Source: Chitinophaga polysaccharea
GTDB taxonomy: Bacteria > Bacteroidota > Bacteroidia > Chitinophagales > Chitinophagaceae
Assembly: GCF_007829335.1 (NCBI RefSeq)
Contig: NZ_VIWO01000005.1
Span: 535,323 to 599,322, forward strand
Reading direction: 5' to 3'
DNA length: 64,000 nt
In this document: positions 55,235-64,000 of the stretch, piece by piece
Layout: each line of letters begins with the position of its first letter
Position numbering within the stretch: the stretch's first letter is position 1
The notes under the pieces: generated by a model
Told to the model about the DNA's origin: nothing
Databases searched by the model: none
What the model saw: only the letters and a program-made list of their open reading frames with translations
Translations under genes and position numbers: made by a program

Positions 55235-55549
55235 TTATCTTTTGCCCTGTAGTTTCTCCTTAGCTTCAAAGGCTTCAATCACCGCCATTACATATTCCTT
55301 GTTGATTGGGGAAAGTTGTTCGATTTTCTTAGCAAGTTCATCTTCGGGGTTTATATCTTTTATTAAATAGTCCAGTGAGCAGTCCAGGACGTCAGCAATT
55401 TTCGCTGCTACTTCAATTGATGGCTTTGTTTCATCGCGTTCATACTTTCCTATTATATCCCGTGATGTACCAACATTATCTCCCAGTTCTGTTTGTGTTA
55501 ACTTTTTTTGTTTCCTCGCAATGGTAACTTTTTCACCAGGGGCGGACAA
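55235..55549 (-). CDS. XRE-family transcriptional regulator with replaced 5' end
   Basis: The HTH domain is intact from GEKVTIARKQKKLTQTELGD through KPSIEVAAKIADVLDCSLDYL, with a C-terminal tail to KLQGKR. Normal relatives start with Met a few residues before GEK. Here that point (about 55540) joins a GC-rich foreign stretch, so no ATG is at the right place. Possible starts are TTG at 55547-55549 (104 residues) or an ATG at 55747 that would add 66 residues rich in Pro, Cys and Arg, which look like chance coding. It may still be made from the TTG, or may be a 5'-truncated relic. Confidence 0.55.
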   Translation of the reverse strand: MSAPGEKVTIARKQKKLTQTELGDNVGTSRDIIGKYERDETKPSIEVAAKIADVLDCSLDYLIKDINPEDELAKKIEQLSPINKEYVMAVIEAFEAKEKLQGKR

Positions 55550-55760
55550 AAATGGGCAGCGGAGGGATAGCGGGCATAATGGCAACCAATTGTAAAAACA
55601 GCCCTTAGCTAGACCGGGAGCTGCCCGAACGGAGGCGGAAGGAGTGCAAAAAGGATGACAGGGCCGAGCGCAGCCCCTGAAGCACAGCGGAAGGGGCAAG
55701 TGAGGGCCTGGCGCTCTTTTTGCCGACTGACGACGGAGTGAGTCCATTGAACCCGCTTAG
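55540..55760. mobile_element. GC-rich foreign patch, possible conjugative-transposon fragment
   Basis: About 220 bases are far richer in G+C than the AT-rich sequence on both sides, with abrupt edges. The minus-strand translation (GPHLPLPLCFRGCARPCHPF) resembles spurious ORFs often annotated in Bacteroides conjugative transposons; this is recollection, not a search. It sits exactly where the XRE gene loses its start. No terminal inverted repeats or target duplications were found by eye. Confidence 0.35.
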
Positions 55761-56200
55761 TTCTACGCTTCGATCAGCTAATTAGCTTCCGGCATACAAG
55801 TATTTTTTAGGAACTTCAAATAATTATATCATTTTCTAGGCGTGCAGTAATGAATAATAAAGATTCTCAAAATTATTTTTTTAAGTTTAAGGAAAAAAGA
55901 ACGTTAATTAGGGCCTGAAATAGTTCCTTAAATCTAAAAAGATGAGAATGGAATAATTTCTCATTTAATCCTTTGTTTCATTTCTCAACCAATAAGATAC
56001 AATTTAAATAAAAAAATTATTTTTAATAATATAAATATGCTTAAAAAGATTGTGTGCATTCATTATACTTGTTAAAAATAAACAACGAATTCTAATGAAG
56101 CCTTTCTCTAAAGTATTAATCGAGCTCCAAGCACACATATGATAGGCTACTCCCTACACAGAAATTATCAAGTGAATTTTTATGCACCTCAAATCAAAAT
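55761..56200. other. AT-rich non-coding region upstream of the ATPase-HNH pair
   Basis: No ORF or family mark. Very AT-rich with several TTTAAATAAAAA-like stretches. It should contain the promoter for the plus-strand pair, but I find only a weak -7 (TATACTTG near 56064) with no properly spaced TTG. Confidence 0.4.
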
Positions 56201-59128
56201 ATGACTCCCGATAGCCGTATGCAGCAATCTCCCCCAATCACGCCATGGTATGAAGTATACCAAAAACTGGCATTGCAGTTACAAGACTTTTACAGAAAGC
56301 ATCAAAGCCTATCTGGACAAGAGCTTTTTAAATTGCTCAACCGTTCTCACATTTATAAAACTAATAACTCCTGGCTATCAAATGTTAGTCGAATTCCAAA
56401 GCCATCTTTGGAACCTATACAACTATTTACAAGTTTCAGCAGAAGTCGCCAACAAGAGACTATCCGCCAAGAAATTATCAATGCGGTATGGACACTATTA
56501 ACTTCACAAAAAAAAACCTGGGAAAACATCGATTTTAAAGGATGCCCTGCACCAATGGCTTTAAAGCTGCAATATGTACGACCAGAATTTGAGCAAACGA
56601 AGATATGGGAATACTTTAATGATATAATAGAGAAAGGGAAAAATGCACTTACCTCCTCGTTATGGGATGATGCAATAGCCTGGCGCGGCATAGAAATACC
56701 CTCCTTCACTATTTTTCTATTCTGGATAAACAGCAATGAATTCATACCATTAGATAAAAATACAAGGCAGTATTTAGAATATACGGGATTTATACCCCTT
56801 CACACTCCTATAACATTTGAGACGTATCGAGCTCTATTAAACAATAATCAAATTACAGACTATATCAAGCTATCATCGGAGGCATTTTATTTTAATAGAG
56901 ATCCTCTTACTTTTAAAGAAAATTTCCAAACACATTCTTTTGCCCAAAAAAAAGAAATCATTGACTACACTTTTAAATTTGTAGGCTTGCGCACACTCGC
57001 TAGAAATAAAACCCTTCATAAAATACTTCCCTTCTATCAGTATTATCCATTAGATCACACTATAAGACCAAAAGATACCGACATAAAAAGTCGATCAATC
57101 TTACAAGAATTTCACCAAAAGCCCGTTCATGCAGAAACTCTATATAATCTAGAAAATATAAGGGTAAATATAACTGCCATCGTTGGCAAAAATGGTTCAG
57201 GAAAAAGTACATTATTGGATTTAGTATTGATGGGTATTTACAATTTATCAGTACAGCTGGGTTACTTGAATAGCAAAGAAAATAAACCACTCAAAAAATT
57301 AAATTTCGAAATCTATTGGCATACCGACACTTTGTATAAAATAATATTTGATACTGAAATATATGCCTACCGGTTTAAACGAGGCAACTACGAAGATTCA
57401 ACCATAGTCTATGAGTTAGATGAAACTCCGATCCCGATAGAGAAGATAAAAAATGACTTTTTTTACACTATACTAGTTAATTATTCTCACTATGCACTAA
57501 ATAGCAGTGAGCATTCAACTGATTGGATAACTCCTTTATCCCACAAAAATGATGGATATATTGCCCCCCTTGTCATCAACCCCAAAAGAACAGCTGGAGA
57601 TATAGATATAAATACCGAAAAGACCTTACTTAATATGCGCCTCCTGTTGAACCTCCTGGATCTACATGATGCTGATATACCAGAACAAAGTTTTAGATAC
57701 ATAGACAATGGAAAATATTTGAAATATTTTTCAGTGACTCATAACAAAAGAAAAAATGTTAAAAAAAGGAAAGAGGCCATACAGCAAACTTATGATGATC
57801 CTAAAATCATCAGGATTGTTATGAATCAGGTAGCCAATGTCTTTTTTCTATCGGAAAAATCATCACATACCGAATCTTACAAAGAAGAGTTAAACTATTA
57901 TATAGTTAATAAATTGCTGGCCATCGTAAATCGATACGACCGTTATAGAATGGAATATAAAGAGGGCCTCTATAATTTAATAGAATACAATATTGCTTCT
58001 ACGATCGAAGGTATGGATACTGAAGTGGAAATTTTATTAGAAAACAGATTACAACAACTTTTAGGGGATATCAAAAACGACCATAGTCATATCACCCTAA
58101 AATTCAAACAAGCGGTTTATTTCCTAAAATATCCAGCATTACGAAAATTTCTAAGCGACGCCATAAAATCAAAGAAGCAAATTGAGCTCGATGATTATCA
58201 ACAGATCATAAGCACATTAATCAACTCTGAGGAAAAAGAAAATTTGACCACAGCAGAACTTTTACCTCCTGCTATTTTCAAACTGGATTTCTATTTAGAT
58301 GACCCCGATAAAAGCAGTTTCAGTAAAGTTAGTTCTGGCGAGTATCAACTCCTTAGCGTATTAAGTAGCATTCTATACCATATCCGAAATATTGATTCTG
58401 TTGATAGAAAAAATAATTATAACTATGTAACAGTATTGCTTGATGAAATAGAACTATATTTCCATCCTAATATGCAACGTTCATTCATCAGAAAGCTCCT
58501 AGAATCATTATCCAAATTGGACAATAACCTGTATGGCATCCATATATTGTTTGCAACACATTCTCCATTTATCTTATCGGATATACACCAACAAAAAATA
58601 CTCAAACTAAAGAATGGCGTAACTGAGCACTCCGAAAACGGATACAACACGTTTGCAGCCAACATACACGATTTACTGGCGGATGAATTTTTCCTTGAAG
58701 AGGGATATATGGGTGCATTCGCACAAAAACAAATAGAAATAGCCATCAACTTACTTAACTATATTAAAGTCGATAATGAAATTAAAGATCTTTCCATAAG
58801 CTCAAAAAAAATATCGAGCAATGAACCTACTTTTCTGCAACAGAAATTAGAAAATGAGCTGGCTTCTTATAAAGAAAAACTGAAGGAAATGGGTTATTGG
58901 GACAACAATAAAACAGTGGAAAATTTAGACCCCCAAAGCGAACAAAAGCGTTTATACCAGCTCATTGAAATCATAGGCGAGCCATTAATACAAGAAAAGC
59001 TCCGCAATATGTATCGTACGGCATTCCCATATAATATTGAAGATGAATCGACTAGCCGTACCAATGCTAAGCAAAATATCTTACGCTTAATGAGAGAAAA
59101 TAACATTAACCTCCAAGACTTACAATAA
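56201..59128 (+). CDS. Septu-like ABC/AAA ATPase with long McrB-like N-terminal module
   Basis: 975 residues. Residues 325-850 form an SMC/ABC-type ATPase: Walker A VGKNGSGKST (328-337), signature SSGEYQLL (from 711), Walker B VLLDEIE with Asp748-Glu749, and the H-loop FATHSPF with His787. Between Walker A and the signature lies a long coiled or helical insert. The first about 300 residues are extra compared with PtuA: WYEVYQKLALQLQDF and IPSFTIFLFWINSNEFIPLD are like the N-terminal module of McrB-type proteins. The HNH gene starts 2 bases after the stop, as ptuB follows ptuA. It is probably an anti-phage ATPase sensor; the function of the N-terminal module is unknown. Confidence 0.78.
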   Translation: MTPDSRMQQSPPITPWYEVYQKLALQLQDFYRKHQSLSGQELFKLLNRSHIYKTNNSWLSNVSRIPKPSLEPIQLFTSFSRSRQQETIRQEIINAVWTLLTSQKKTWENIDFKGCPAPMALKLQYVRPEFEQTKIWEYFNDIIEKGKNALTSSLWDDAIAWRGIEIPSFTIFLFWINSNEFIPLDKNTRQYLEYTGFIPLHTPITFETYRALLNNNQITDYIKLSSEAFYFNRDPLTFKENFQTHSFAQKKEIIDYTFKFVGLRTLARNKTLHKILPFYQYYPLDHTIRPKDTDIKSRSILQEFHQKPVHAETLYNLENIRVNITAIVGKNGSGKSTLLDLVLMGIYNLSVQLGYLNSKENKPLKKLNFEIYWHTDTLYKIIFDTEIYAYRFKRGNYEDSTIVYELDETPIPIEKIKNDFFYTILVNYSHYALNSSEHSTDWITPLSHKNDGYIAPLVINPKRTAGDIDINTEKTLLNMRLLLNLLDLHDADIPEQSFRYIDNGKYLKYFSVTHNKRKNVKKRKEAIQQTYDDPKIIRIVMNQVANVFFLSEKSSHTESYKEELNYYIVNKLLAIVNRYDRYRMEYKEGLYNLIEYNIASTIEGMDTEVEILLENRLQQLLGDIKNDHSHITLKFKQAVYFLKYPALRKFLSDAIKSKKQIELDDYQQIISTLINSEEKENLTTAELLPPAIFKLDFYLDDPDKSSFSKVSSGEYQLLSVLSSILYHIRNIDSVDRKNNYNYVTVLLDEIELYFHPNMQRSFIRKLLESLSKLDNNLYGIHILFATHSPFILSDIHQQKILKLKNGVTEHSENGYNTFAANIHDLLADEFFLEEGYMGAFAQKQIEIAINLLNYIKVDNEIKDLSISSKKISSNEPTFLQQKLENELASYKEKLKEMGYWDNNKTVENLDPQSEQKRLYQLIEIIGEPLIQEKLRNMYRTAFPYNIEDESTSRTNAKQNILRLMRENNINLQDLQ

Positions 59129-59130
59129 GT

Positions 59131-60093
59131 ATGCTATACATTGACGATCAATTACCCCATATACAGCTAGCAAAAAAAACGCACATAAGCTATATAACCT
59201 GCTACATTAATAGAAAAATATTTGGCAAAAGTGCAACCACTATATGTGGTGACACCAATTGTAAAATATGTAAGAGCAAAACGAAAAAGACAAATATCAG
59301 TAATTATTTATTTTCCATATTAAAACAAATCGATTTTAAAAAGATACCGGGATCCAGCCCACATGAATTATTAAAACTAAATAGTCAATTCAACACCCTA
59401 TATCTAAAGGCAAGAAAAAAAATTTCCCCCAAAGATCAAGATGGAATTAAAAACATATTTAACTATGACTGGTTTATAGACAATAATCTTTACAATGCTT
59501 ATGATTTATGTACCAATTTAAAAATTGAAACCTGTGTATATTGCAACAGACTCTATACATCAACGGTTATTACGGAAAAAAAGGAAAGGATTATTAGACC
59601 AACACTAGACCATTGGTTTCCTCAAGCACAATATCCGCTTCTGGCACTTTCATTTTACAATTTAATACCTTCTTGTTCGCCGTGCAATAGCTCCGTAAAA
59701 CATTTTGCCACGTTTGATTTGAGTAAAAACATTCATCCTTATGTCGATAAAAAAATAACGAGTGACTATCAGCTACAATCTATATACGACAAATCTATAA
59801 ATACTTTTAAGGTCACTATTGACAGTACGAATACCAAAATTAAGTCTACTTTAAAAACAATGCAAATACCCGCAATTTATGAACATCATCAGTCCGAACT
59901 AGCAGATTTGGATCTATTGAGAAGAAAGTACAACAAAAGATATCTAAATGATCTAGGAAAATTGCTAGGCGCCAAACTAACAGAAAAAGAAGTATACCGT
60001 ATCATATTTGGCGTAGAATATGAGGATGAAAATTTTTATAAACGACCTCTAAGCAAGCTAAAAAAGGACATACTCAATTTAAAAATAAAATAA
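59131..60093 (+). CDS. HNH endonuclease, PtuB-like effector
   Basis: 320 residues. The HNH/zinc core is complete: Cys135-x2-Cys138 in ETCVYCNRLY, Asp160-His161 in RPTLDHWFPQ, and FYNLIPSCSPCNSSVK with Asn177, Cys182, Cys185 and Asn186. An extra Cys cluster in CGDTNCKICKSK (39-47) may bind a further zinc. In Septu systems the ATPase keeps the HNH enzyme inactive until phage infection. The 2-base spacing after the ATPase shows co-transcription. The protein is AT-rich in coding like its partner, which fits horizontal transfer. Confidence 0.82.
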   Translation: MLYIDDQLPHIQLAKKTHISYITCYINRKIFGKSATTICGDTNCKICKSKTKKTNISNYLFSILKQIDFKKIPGSSPHELLKLNSQFNTLYLKARKKISPKDQDGIKNIFNYDWFIDNNLYNAYDLCTNLKIETCVYCNRLYTSTVITEKKERIIRPTLDHWFPQAQYPLLALSFYNLIPSCSPCNSSVKHFATFDLSKNIHPYVDKKITSDYQLQSIYDKSINTFKVTIDSTNTKIKSTLKTMQIPAIYEHHQSELADLDLLRRKYNKRYLNDLGKLLGAKLTEKEVYRIIFGVEYEDENFYKRPLSKLKKDILNLKIK

Positions 60094-60172
60094 ACAAAAC
60101 ACTTTGCGCCTTGCACAATAAATATAAACATTTTACATGCGGTTCCATTTCAGACAAAATTCCCGTGGACTG

Positions 60173-61882
60173 CTACAACACACCCTTCAACGCCAAAACA
60201 CTGAAGTTTTTGAAATATTGCCGCCAATAAGAGGGAAAGACGTAAGTTCGATAATGACGGCTCGCAAGTAAGCCAATTGTCCAAAATTCATTTTTCATGA
60301 AACTAAAGTCTATTTCTTCGGAGTTATAAATAAAATCTGACAAGGTTAAGACTTTGAAATCACTAAATGACTCAGACAATTTTATATTCGAAAGACAATA
60401 TCCAGTTTCGGGAAGTGCACATTTAGAATATAAAACCGTCTCAGTTTCATTATTAGGAAACCATAGCGTGAGTTCAATATCCTTAAAAGCTGATTCAACA
60501 AGCTCTCGATATCTATTATATAAATTTTCGTCGTCAATAACGACAACCCATTCTACAAGAGTAGCAATCAACGATGAAGAATTATAATTATAATCTTTAC
60601 GAATTTTAGAATTCGAATCTAATTCAAAAATCTTATCCAAATTTCTTTTATATAGAGGAGCTATATCACAGGCCGATTTTGCAATGTCAAGGTTTTCACA
60701 AAGCTCCGCTAAGATAGCAGATATATCCTCCTTCTTATCAAATTCATACAGAAGCAAAAAAACTAAATTCAATTCTATAATCTGGTCATCAATCCTCGGA
60801 TAAAAAACAATTCTATTGTTATTTAATAATTCAATTACTCCATAAGCACATTCTAATGCATTCACCTCAAAAGCTCGAGCAATTTCCACATCCATAGTTT
60901 TATAAATGCCCGACATATGCAACAACTCCAATCCTGCCAATGCTATGAATCCCATTACTTCATAAGCTATAAGGCAATAATTGACAGAGTCCATAGATTT
61001 TCTGCTTAGCCCATCTTTTACTTTACACACTGGCAATATCGCCTTCAGGTATTTAAATGAATTCTCAAGGCGTTTATTCAATCCCTTCAGTACCACCTCA
61101 AAGTATTCTTTGGTTATGATCGATTCATTCTCATGCACAAACTTCCAAATTCTCAAGTAAACTATTTCAGATGCTATCATTGCCAACCTTAAATCATTCT
61201 CTTTCTCACAATAAGACACGATAATTGAAAACAATAAATTAACCTTCCTCAGCTGCTTAATGTTATTCCTTTTGCCACTTCCATCTGTATTAATGTTACT
61301 GAAAACATTCTCTAATAAAATATGGAGGTCTTTAAAATCATAGTCCGGATTAAATAAAAAAACGATAATCTTCCGCATCAATACTTTATCTTCCGCAGAA
61401 AAAATATTTTCATTAATTAATTTATCTAAAACAAGGTTAACAATTTTTTCAAGATGCCAAATTTCAAATTCAAAACGTGAGTTATTTTCTACAAAAGCAA
61501 CCCAGTTTTGCTGAATTGCTGGATCGATATTACCGTTCAATGCCACTATAATTTTAATAGGCAAATCTCTATGTTCCGGCAGTATATTATTTCGAACAAA
61601 CACATCTATAATCTCCTCGAGCGAGGGACGAAGTGCCTGGTTAGAGCCTTGCCAATTATTCCTATCCAAATTTCCCATCTTAACCGTAACTAAGACAACC
61701 TTTTTCGTATTATCTTCCTCATCCTTTCCAACAGAGTATATATCAACGCCGTATTGACGCTCTCCTTTTTTGGGTGAGAAAACAATTTCGTAATTATACT
61801 CTCTAAGTATATCTTGGATTAATTGGTCAAGTTCTTTATCTTCTTTCAAAGAAGCTATATAGTCAGTTAATACTAATTTCAC
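60173..61882 (-). CDS. Protein with PD-(D/E)XK-like N-terminus and long helical C-terminus
   Basis: 569 residues. The first 150 look like a restriction-endonuclease fold: a helix (DQLIQDILREYNYEIVFS), then GERQYGVDIYSVG with Asp47, a strand VVLVTVKMGN with Lys68, and a second half with IKIIVALNGNIDP. The usual Glu/Gln two residues before the lysine is Thr66, so the active site is either unusual or lost. Residues 160-569 are helical with many Leu/Ile pairs and no motif that I know. It overlaps the upstream gene by 20 bases, so the two are translated together. I infer a defence role from the nuclease-like fold and neighbours. Confidence 0.65.
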   Translation of the reverse strand: MKLVLTDYIASLKEDKELDQLIQDILREYNYEIVFSPKKGERQYGVDIYSVGKDEEDNTKKVVLVTVKMGNLDRNNWQGSNQALRPSLEEIIDVFVRNNILPEHRDLPIKIIVALNGNIDPAIQQNWVAFVENNSRFEFEIWHLEKIVNLVLDKLINENIFSAEDKVLMRKIIVFLFNPDYDFKDLHILLENVFSNINTDGSGKRNNIKQLRKVNLLFSIIVSYCEKENDLRLAMIASEIVYLRIWKFVHENESIITKEYFEVVLKGLNKRLENSFKYLKAILPVCKVKDGLSRKSMDSVNYCLIAYEVMGFIALAGLELLHMSGIYKTMDVEIARAFEVNALECAYGVIELLNNNRIVFYPRIDDQIIELNLVFLLLYEFDKKEDISAILAELCENLDIAKSACDIAPLYKRNLDKIFELDSNSKIRKDYNYNSSSLIATLVEWVVVIDDENLYNRYRELVESAFKDIELTLWFPNNETETVLYSKCALPETGYCLSNIKLSESFSDFKVLTLSDFIYNSEEIDFSFMKNEFWTIGLLASRHYRTYVFPSYWRQYFKNFSVLALKGVL

Positions 61883-63932
61883 TTTTACTAATTTTACGGT
61901 ATGTCAACCTTAGGTGTTCCTGATATATTGGTAATAATTTCTCGCCAGAGGGGAACTCTCCACCGGCAGAAATAGTTGATAGGGGTGTAACAACATGCTT
62001 AAGTTCATTTGGCCTTCTTATCGCCCAGTTATTTGCATTAATAACAACTCTCTTCCCAAACTCGAAAATATGTTCTCTAGTCTTTTTCGTAGATTCAGAA
62101 AAACTCCTTTGCAAATAAAAATTATGCAATCTTACATTTTGTTTAGACGGTCTAATTTCTCTATCAATTTCAACACTTCTTAAATCGTTGAAGTAGAGAT
62201 CGTATTCGTGTATAACGTCGGAAAACATCGTTCTCGCAAAATCACCTATACTAGAATCTTGTAACTCAGCCTTTAAAATCTGTAAGGTACTTCGATAGTT
62301 GTAAACTAAATATTCGGATAGAATGAATTTAAATTGTTCTTGCAAATCTTTACTGGGGGAGCTGACTGATTTAATAACTGAAACGATCAATTGTTGAAGA
62401 GGTTCCATACTGTACCAAAACCCTACAACTTTATACGCCATATATAGCCTCGATGACAATTCATATTCAACAAAAAAATCTGTAGAGATCTTATATACAT
62501 CACTATTTATATTAGTGATGGAACTAACCCCAAATAAAGATCGATGTAACCTAATATCTTCAGCATTCAGGCATTTTAAAATATGTTTACGAAAGAGATC
62601 AACATCTTTCTGCGCCATAAACGATATTGACATTTCCAACAAATTTATATCCGCCATTATCATATGACGAATTTCCAAGAGTTCAAAAGCAGTCTCAGGG
62701 TCACTCTTTGAAATATTAACAAGCAAAGCATCCAATGGGTCCTTTAACACGTCCTGACTCTTCGTAAATACAACTATTCCAAAATCTCTTATCCATGATT
62801 TAGGTACTTTATTTATCCACGATTGAAGCATTTCTACAATTGCCAAAATCAGTTGTATGTCCTCCGTCTCAAGAGCATTTTTTGTAACCAAAGTAAAAAT
62901 ATCGTAATTATAGATAACAAAATGTCCACAAAGCCTTATCAGGTCTTTCAACAAAAGATTGTCAGAGTTAAACTCCCGAAGTATTAAATCAAAAAACTCG
63001 ATCTTGCCTTTTTCGCTATCAATAATATTTCCGATTGAAAAATATATTGGGTAAGCATTTGCTACGTTTATTTCACTTTTCAGCTTATTGTAGAAAAAAT
63101 GATAATCGCTATCAAAACATTTTCTTAGTGAGAAAACCACACCTGGTAAAATAATTTGAACTTTGGGGTCGTTGGCAATATTATGTAAATTGCTTAAAAA
63201 ATCTGTAGAAATAGCGGAGTCACGCTGTATCCACTGTGTAACATGAAAGACTATTCTATGAAATGCTAAATCTTCTCCATATACATCAACAGCTCTAGTT
63301 ATCCATTGAATAAATTCCGAATATTGGCAGTTTGACACCGGAAGAATAGAAGCAAGTAGCTCAAACTCGTGCCAATTATCAAAACTAAATCCTGAGCAAA
63401 AATCACTCCATGAAGGTCTTTTGTTCTTTAAAAAGTAAAGGGCTCCAGAAAACTCGAGATATCTATGATTAAATCTCTTTATATTATAAACAGAACTCGA
63501 TCGAATAACAGCTAATAACTCTAAAAATGTGTTACAACTAATGATTTCATTTCTCAAAAAAACAGATACATAAATATTTGATAGCGTTTCAAAAGGAATT
63601 TCTTTTTTTATTCCGGCAACAAGATAACTCTCAAATCCGGTACGGGTCAGCAACTCATGTAACTCGTCATCATATAATGACAACCCATTTGAATTGGTTT
63701 CATCTATCAAAAGGTTAGATATAAATGCACATACCTCGTCAACATTATCTTTTGATAGTCCTGCGCCTGAATTAAAAATACTATGAGGAAGATTGTAATT
63801 AATTATTTCTGACATACTATGTAAGGGGTAAAAAATATTGTATTTTATAACAATTTCAATAAATATATAAATTTGCTCGGAATTAACTGGATTATTTATC
63901 GATCCTGACCTCCCCCCAATAAATCGGGCCAT
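61863..63932 (-). CDS. Large all-helical protein of unknown function, partner of the nuclease-like protein
   Basis: 689 residues from ATG 63932; Met at 63815 (MSEIINYNLPHSIF) is an alternative that would drop 39 residues encoded by promoter-like AT-rich DNA. The sequence is a continuous series of amphipathic helices (FELLASILPVSNCQYSEFIQWI, split by reading; LLLKDLIRLCGHFVIYN, IQLILAIVEMLQSWIN) like HEAT/ARM or TPR solenoids. No enzyme motif, signal or membrane segment is visible. It could be a sensor or scaffold for the nuclease-like protein encoded after it. I do not recognise the family. Confidence 0.65.
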   Translation of the reverse strand: MARFIGGRSGSINNPVNSEQIYIFIEIVIKYNIFYPLHSMSEIINYNLPHSIFNSGAGLSKDNVDEVCAFISNLLIDETNSNGLSLYDDELHELLTRTGFESYLVAGIKKEIPFETLSNIYVSVFLRNEIISCNTFLELLAVIRSSSVYNIKRFNHRYLEFSGALYFLKNKRPSWSDFCSGFSFDNWHEFELLASILPVSNCQYSEFIQWITRAVDVYGEDLAFHRIVFHVTQWIQRDSAISTDFLSNLHNIANDPKVQIILPGVVFSLRKCFDSDYHFFYNKLKSEINVANAYPIYFSIGNIIDSEKGKIEFFDLILREFNSDNLLLKDLIRLCGHFVIYNYDIFTLVTKNALETEDIQLILAIVEMLQSWINKVPKSWIRDFGIVVFTKSQDVLKDPLDALLVNISKSDPETAFELLEIRHMIMADINLLEMSISFMAQKDVDLFRKHILKCLNAEDIRLHRSLFGVSSITNINSDVYKISTDFFVEYELSSRLYMAYKVVGFWYSMEPLQQLIVSVIKSVSSPSKDLQEQFKFILSEYLVYNYRSTLQILKAELQDSSIGDFARTMFSDVIHEYDLYFNDLRSVEIDREIRPSKQNVRLHNFYLQRSFSESTKKTREHIFEFGKRVVINANNWAIRRPNELKHVVTPLSTISAGGEFPSGEKLLPIYQEHLRLTYRKISKSEISIN

Positions 63933-64000
63933 TGAAAAGTAGAGAAATCGGGCAATAATTCATAATTTAAACATGAAAAATTGCTCATGAAAAAAACAAA

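Noticed and set aside
55550..55747. 66-residue N-terminal extension of the XRE regulator
   Set aside because: Rich in Pro, Cys and Arg, lies wholly in the GC-rich patch and does not resemble any XRE N-terminus; reads as chance coding.
63987..64000. Possible plus-strand gene start (MKKT) at the right edge
   Set aside because: Only four codons are present, too little to support a gene.
1..64000. CRISPR array, rRNA or tRNA genes
   Set aside because: No regularly spaced repeats and no recognisable rRNA or tRNA sequence were seen on either strand.

Overview
The window looks like chromosomal DNA of a Bacteroidota bacterium, most likely of the Chitinophaga/Chitinophagaceae type. It carries several SusC/SusD pairs, two ECF sigma/FecR anti-sigma switches placed directly before SusC genes, many lipoproteins with short lipoboxes, and promoters of the Bacteroidota form (TTG, about 20 bases, TAnnTTTG). 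No tRNA, rRNA or CRISPR array was seen.

Layout. (1) 1-2218: an ECF sigma factor, a FecR anti-sigma factor and the first 53 codons of an STN-type SusC receptor leaving the left edge; a GH79-like lipoprotein is divergent from them (2425-3873). (2) 3945-28517: a large alpha-mannoside locus. A leftward arm has a ROK kinase fused to a phosphomannose isomerase, a sugar MFS transporter, a DUF5054/GH38-type mannosidase and a small membrane protein. A rightward arm has a second DUF5054/GH38 enzyme and a GH92 alpha-mannosidase. After a PAP2/haloperoxidase lipoprotein come a giant FG-GAP/ASPIC lipoprotein and, divergent from it, a SusC/SusD pair. The two divergent control regions share a TATGTACAAACATA box that overlaps promoter -7 elements, so both probably answer to one regulator. 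The proposed flow is SusC/D import, GH92/GH38 cleavage to mannose, MFS uptake, then mannose to Man-6-P to Fru-6-P in a single fused protein. (3) 28625-32087: an outer-membrane barrel protein, then an NmrA-type oxidoreductase next to an AraC regulator with 21-bp-spaced direct repeats upstream. (4) 32136-40214: a complete ECF sigma-FecR-SusC-SusD system ending in a secreted phosphodiesterase. (5) 40436-49263: mixed housekeeping and accessory genes (two GNATs, a DHFR-like protein, ECF41 sigma with its carboxymuconolactone decarboxylase partner, a Tat-exported Gfo/Idh/MocA protein, GT2, a GH11 xylanase-like lipoprotein and small lipoproteins).

(6) 49264-64000 is different: AT-rich genes, several pseudogenes, a frameshifted tandem duplication, a GC-rich foreign patch that has replaced the 5' end of an XRE gene, and nuclease or ATPase genes. 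I read it as a defence island. It holds a DUF1016 (YhcG-like) nuclease, a Septu-like ATPase+HNH pair whose ATPase has a long McrB-like N-terminal module, and an overlapping two-gene unit (a 689-aa all-helical protein plus a 569-aa protein with a PD-(D/E)XK-like N-terminus) that I cannot assign to any known system. That last unit is the best candidate for an undescribed system.

All function calls rest on motifs and gene context read by eye; no database search was run.
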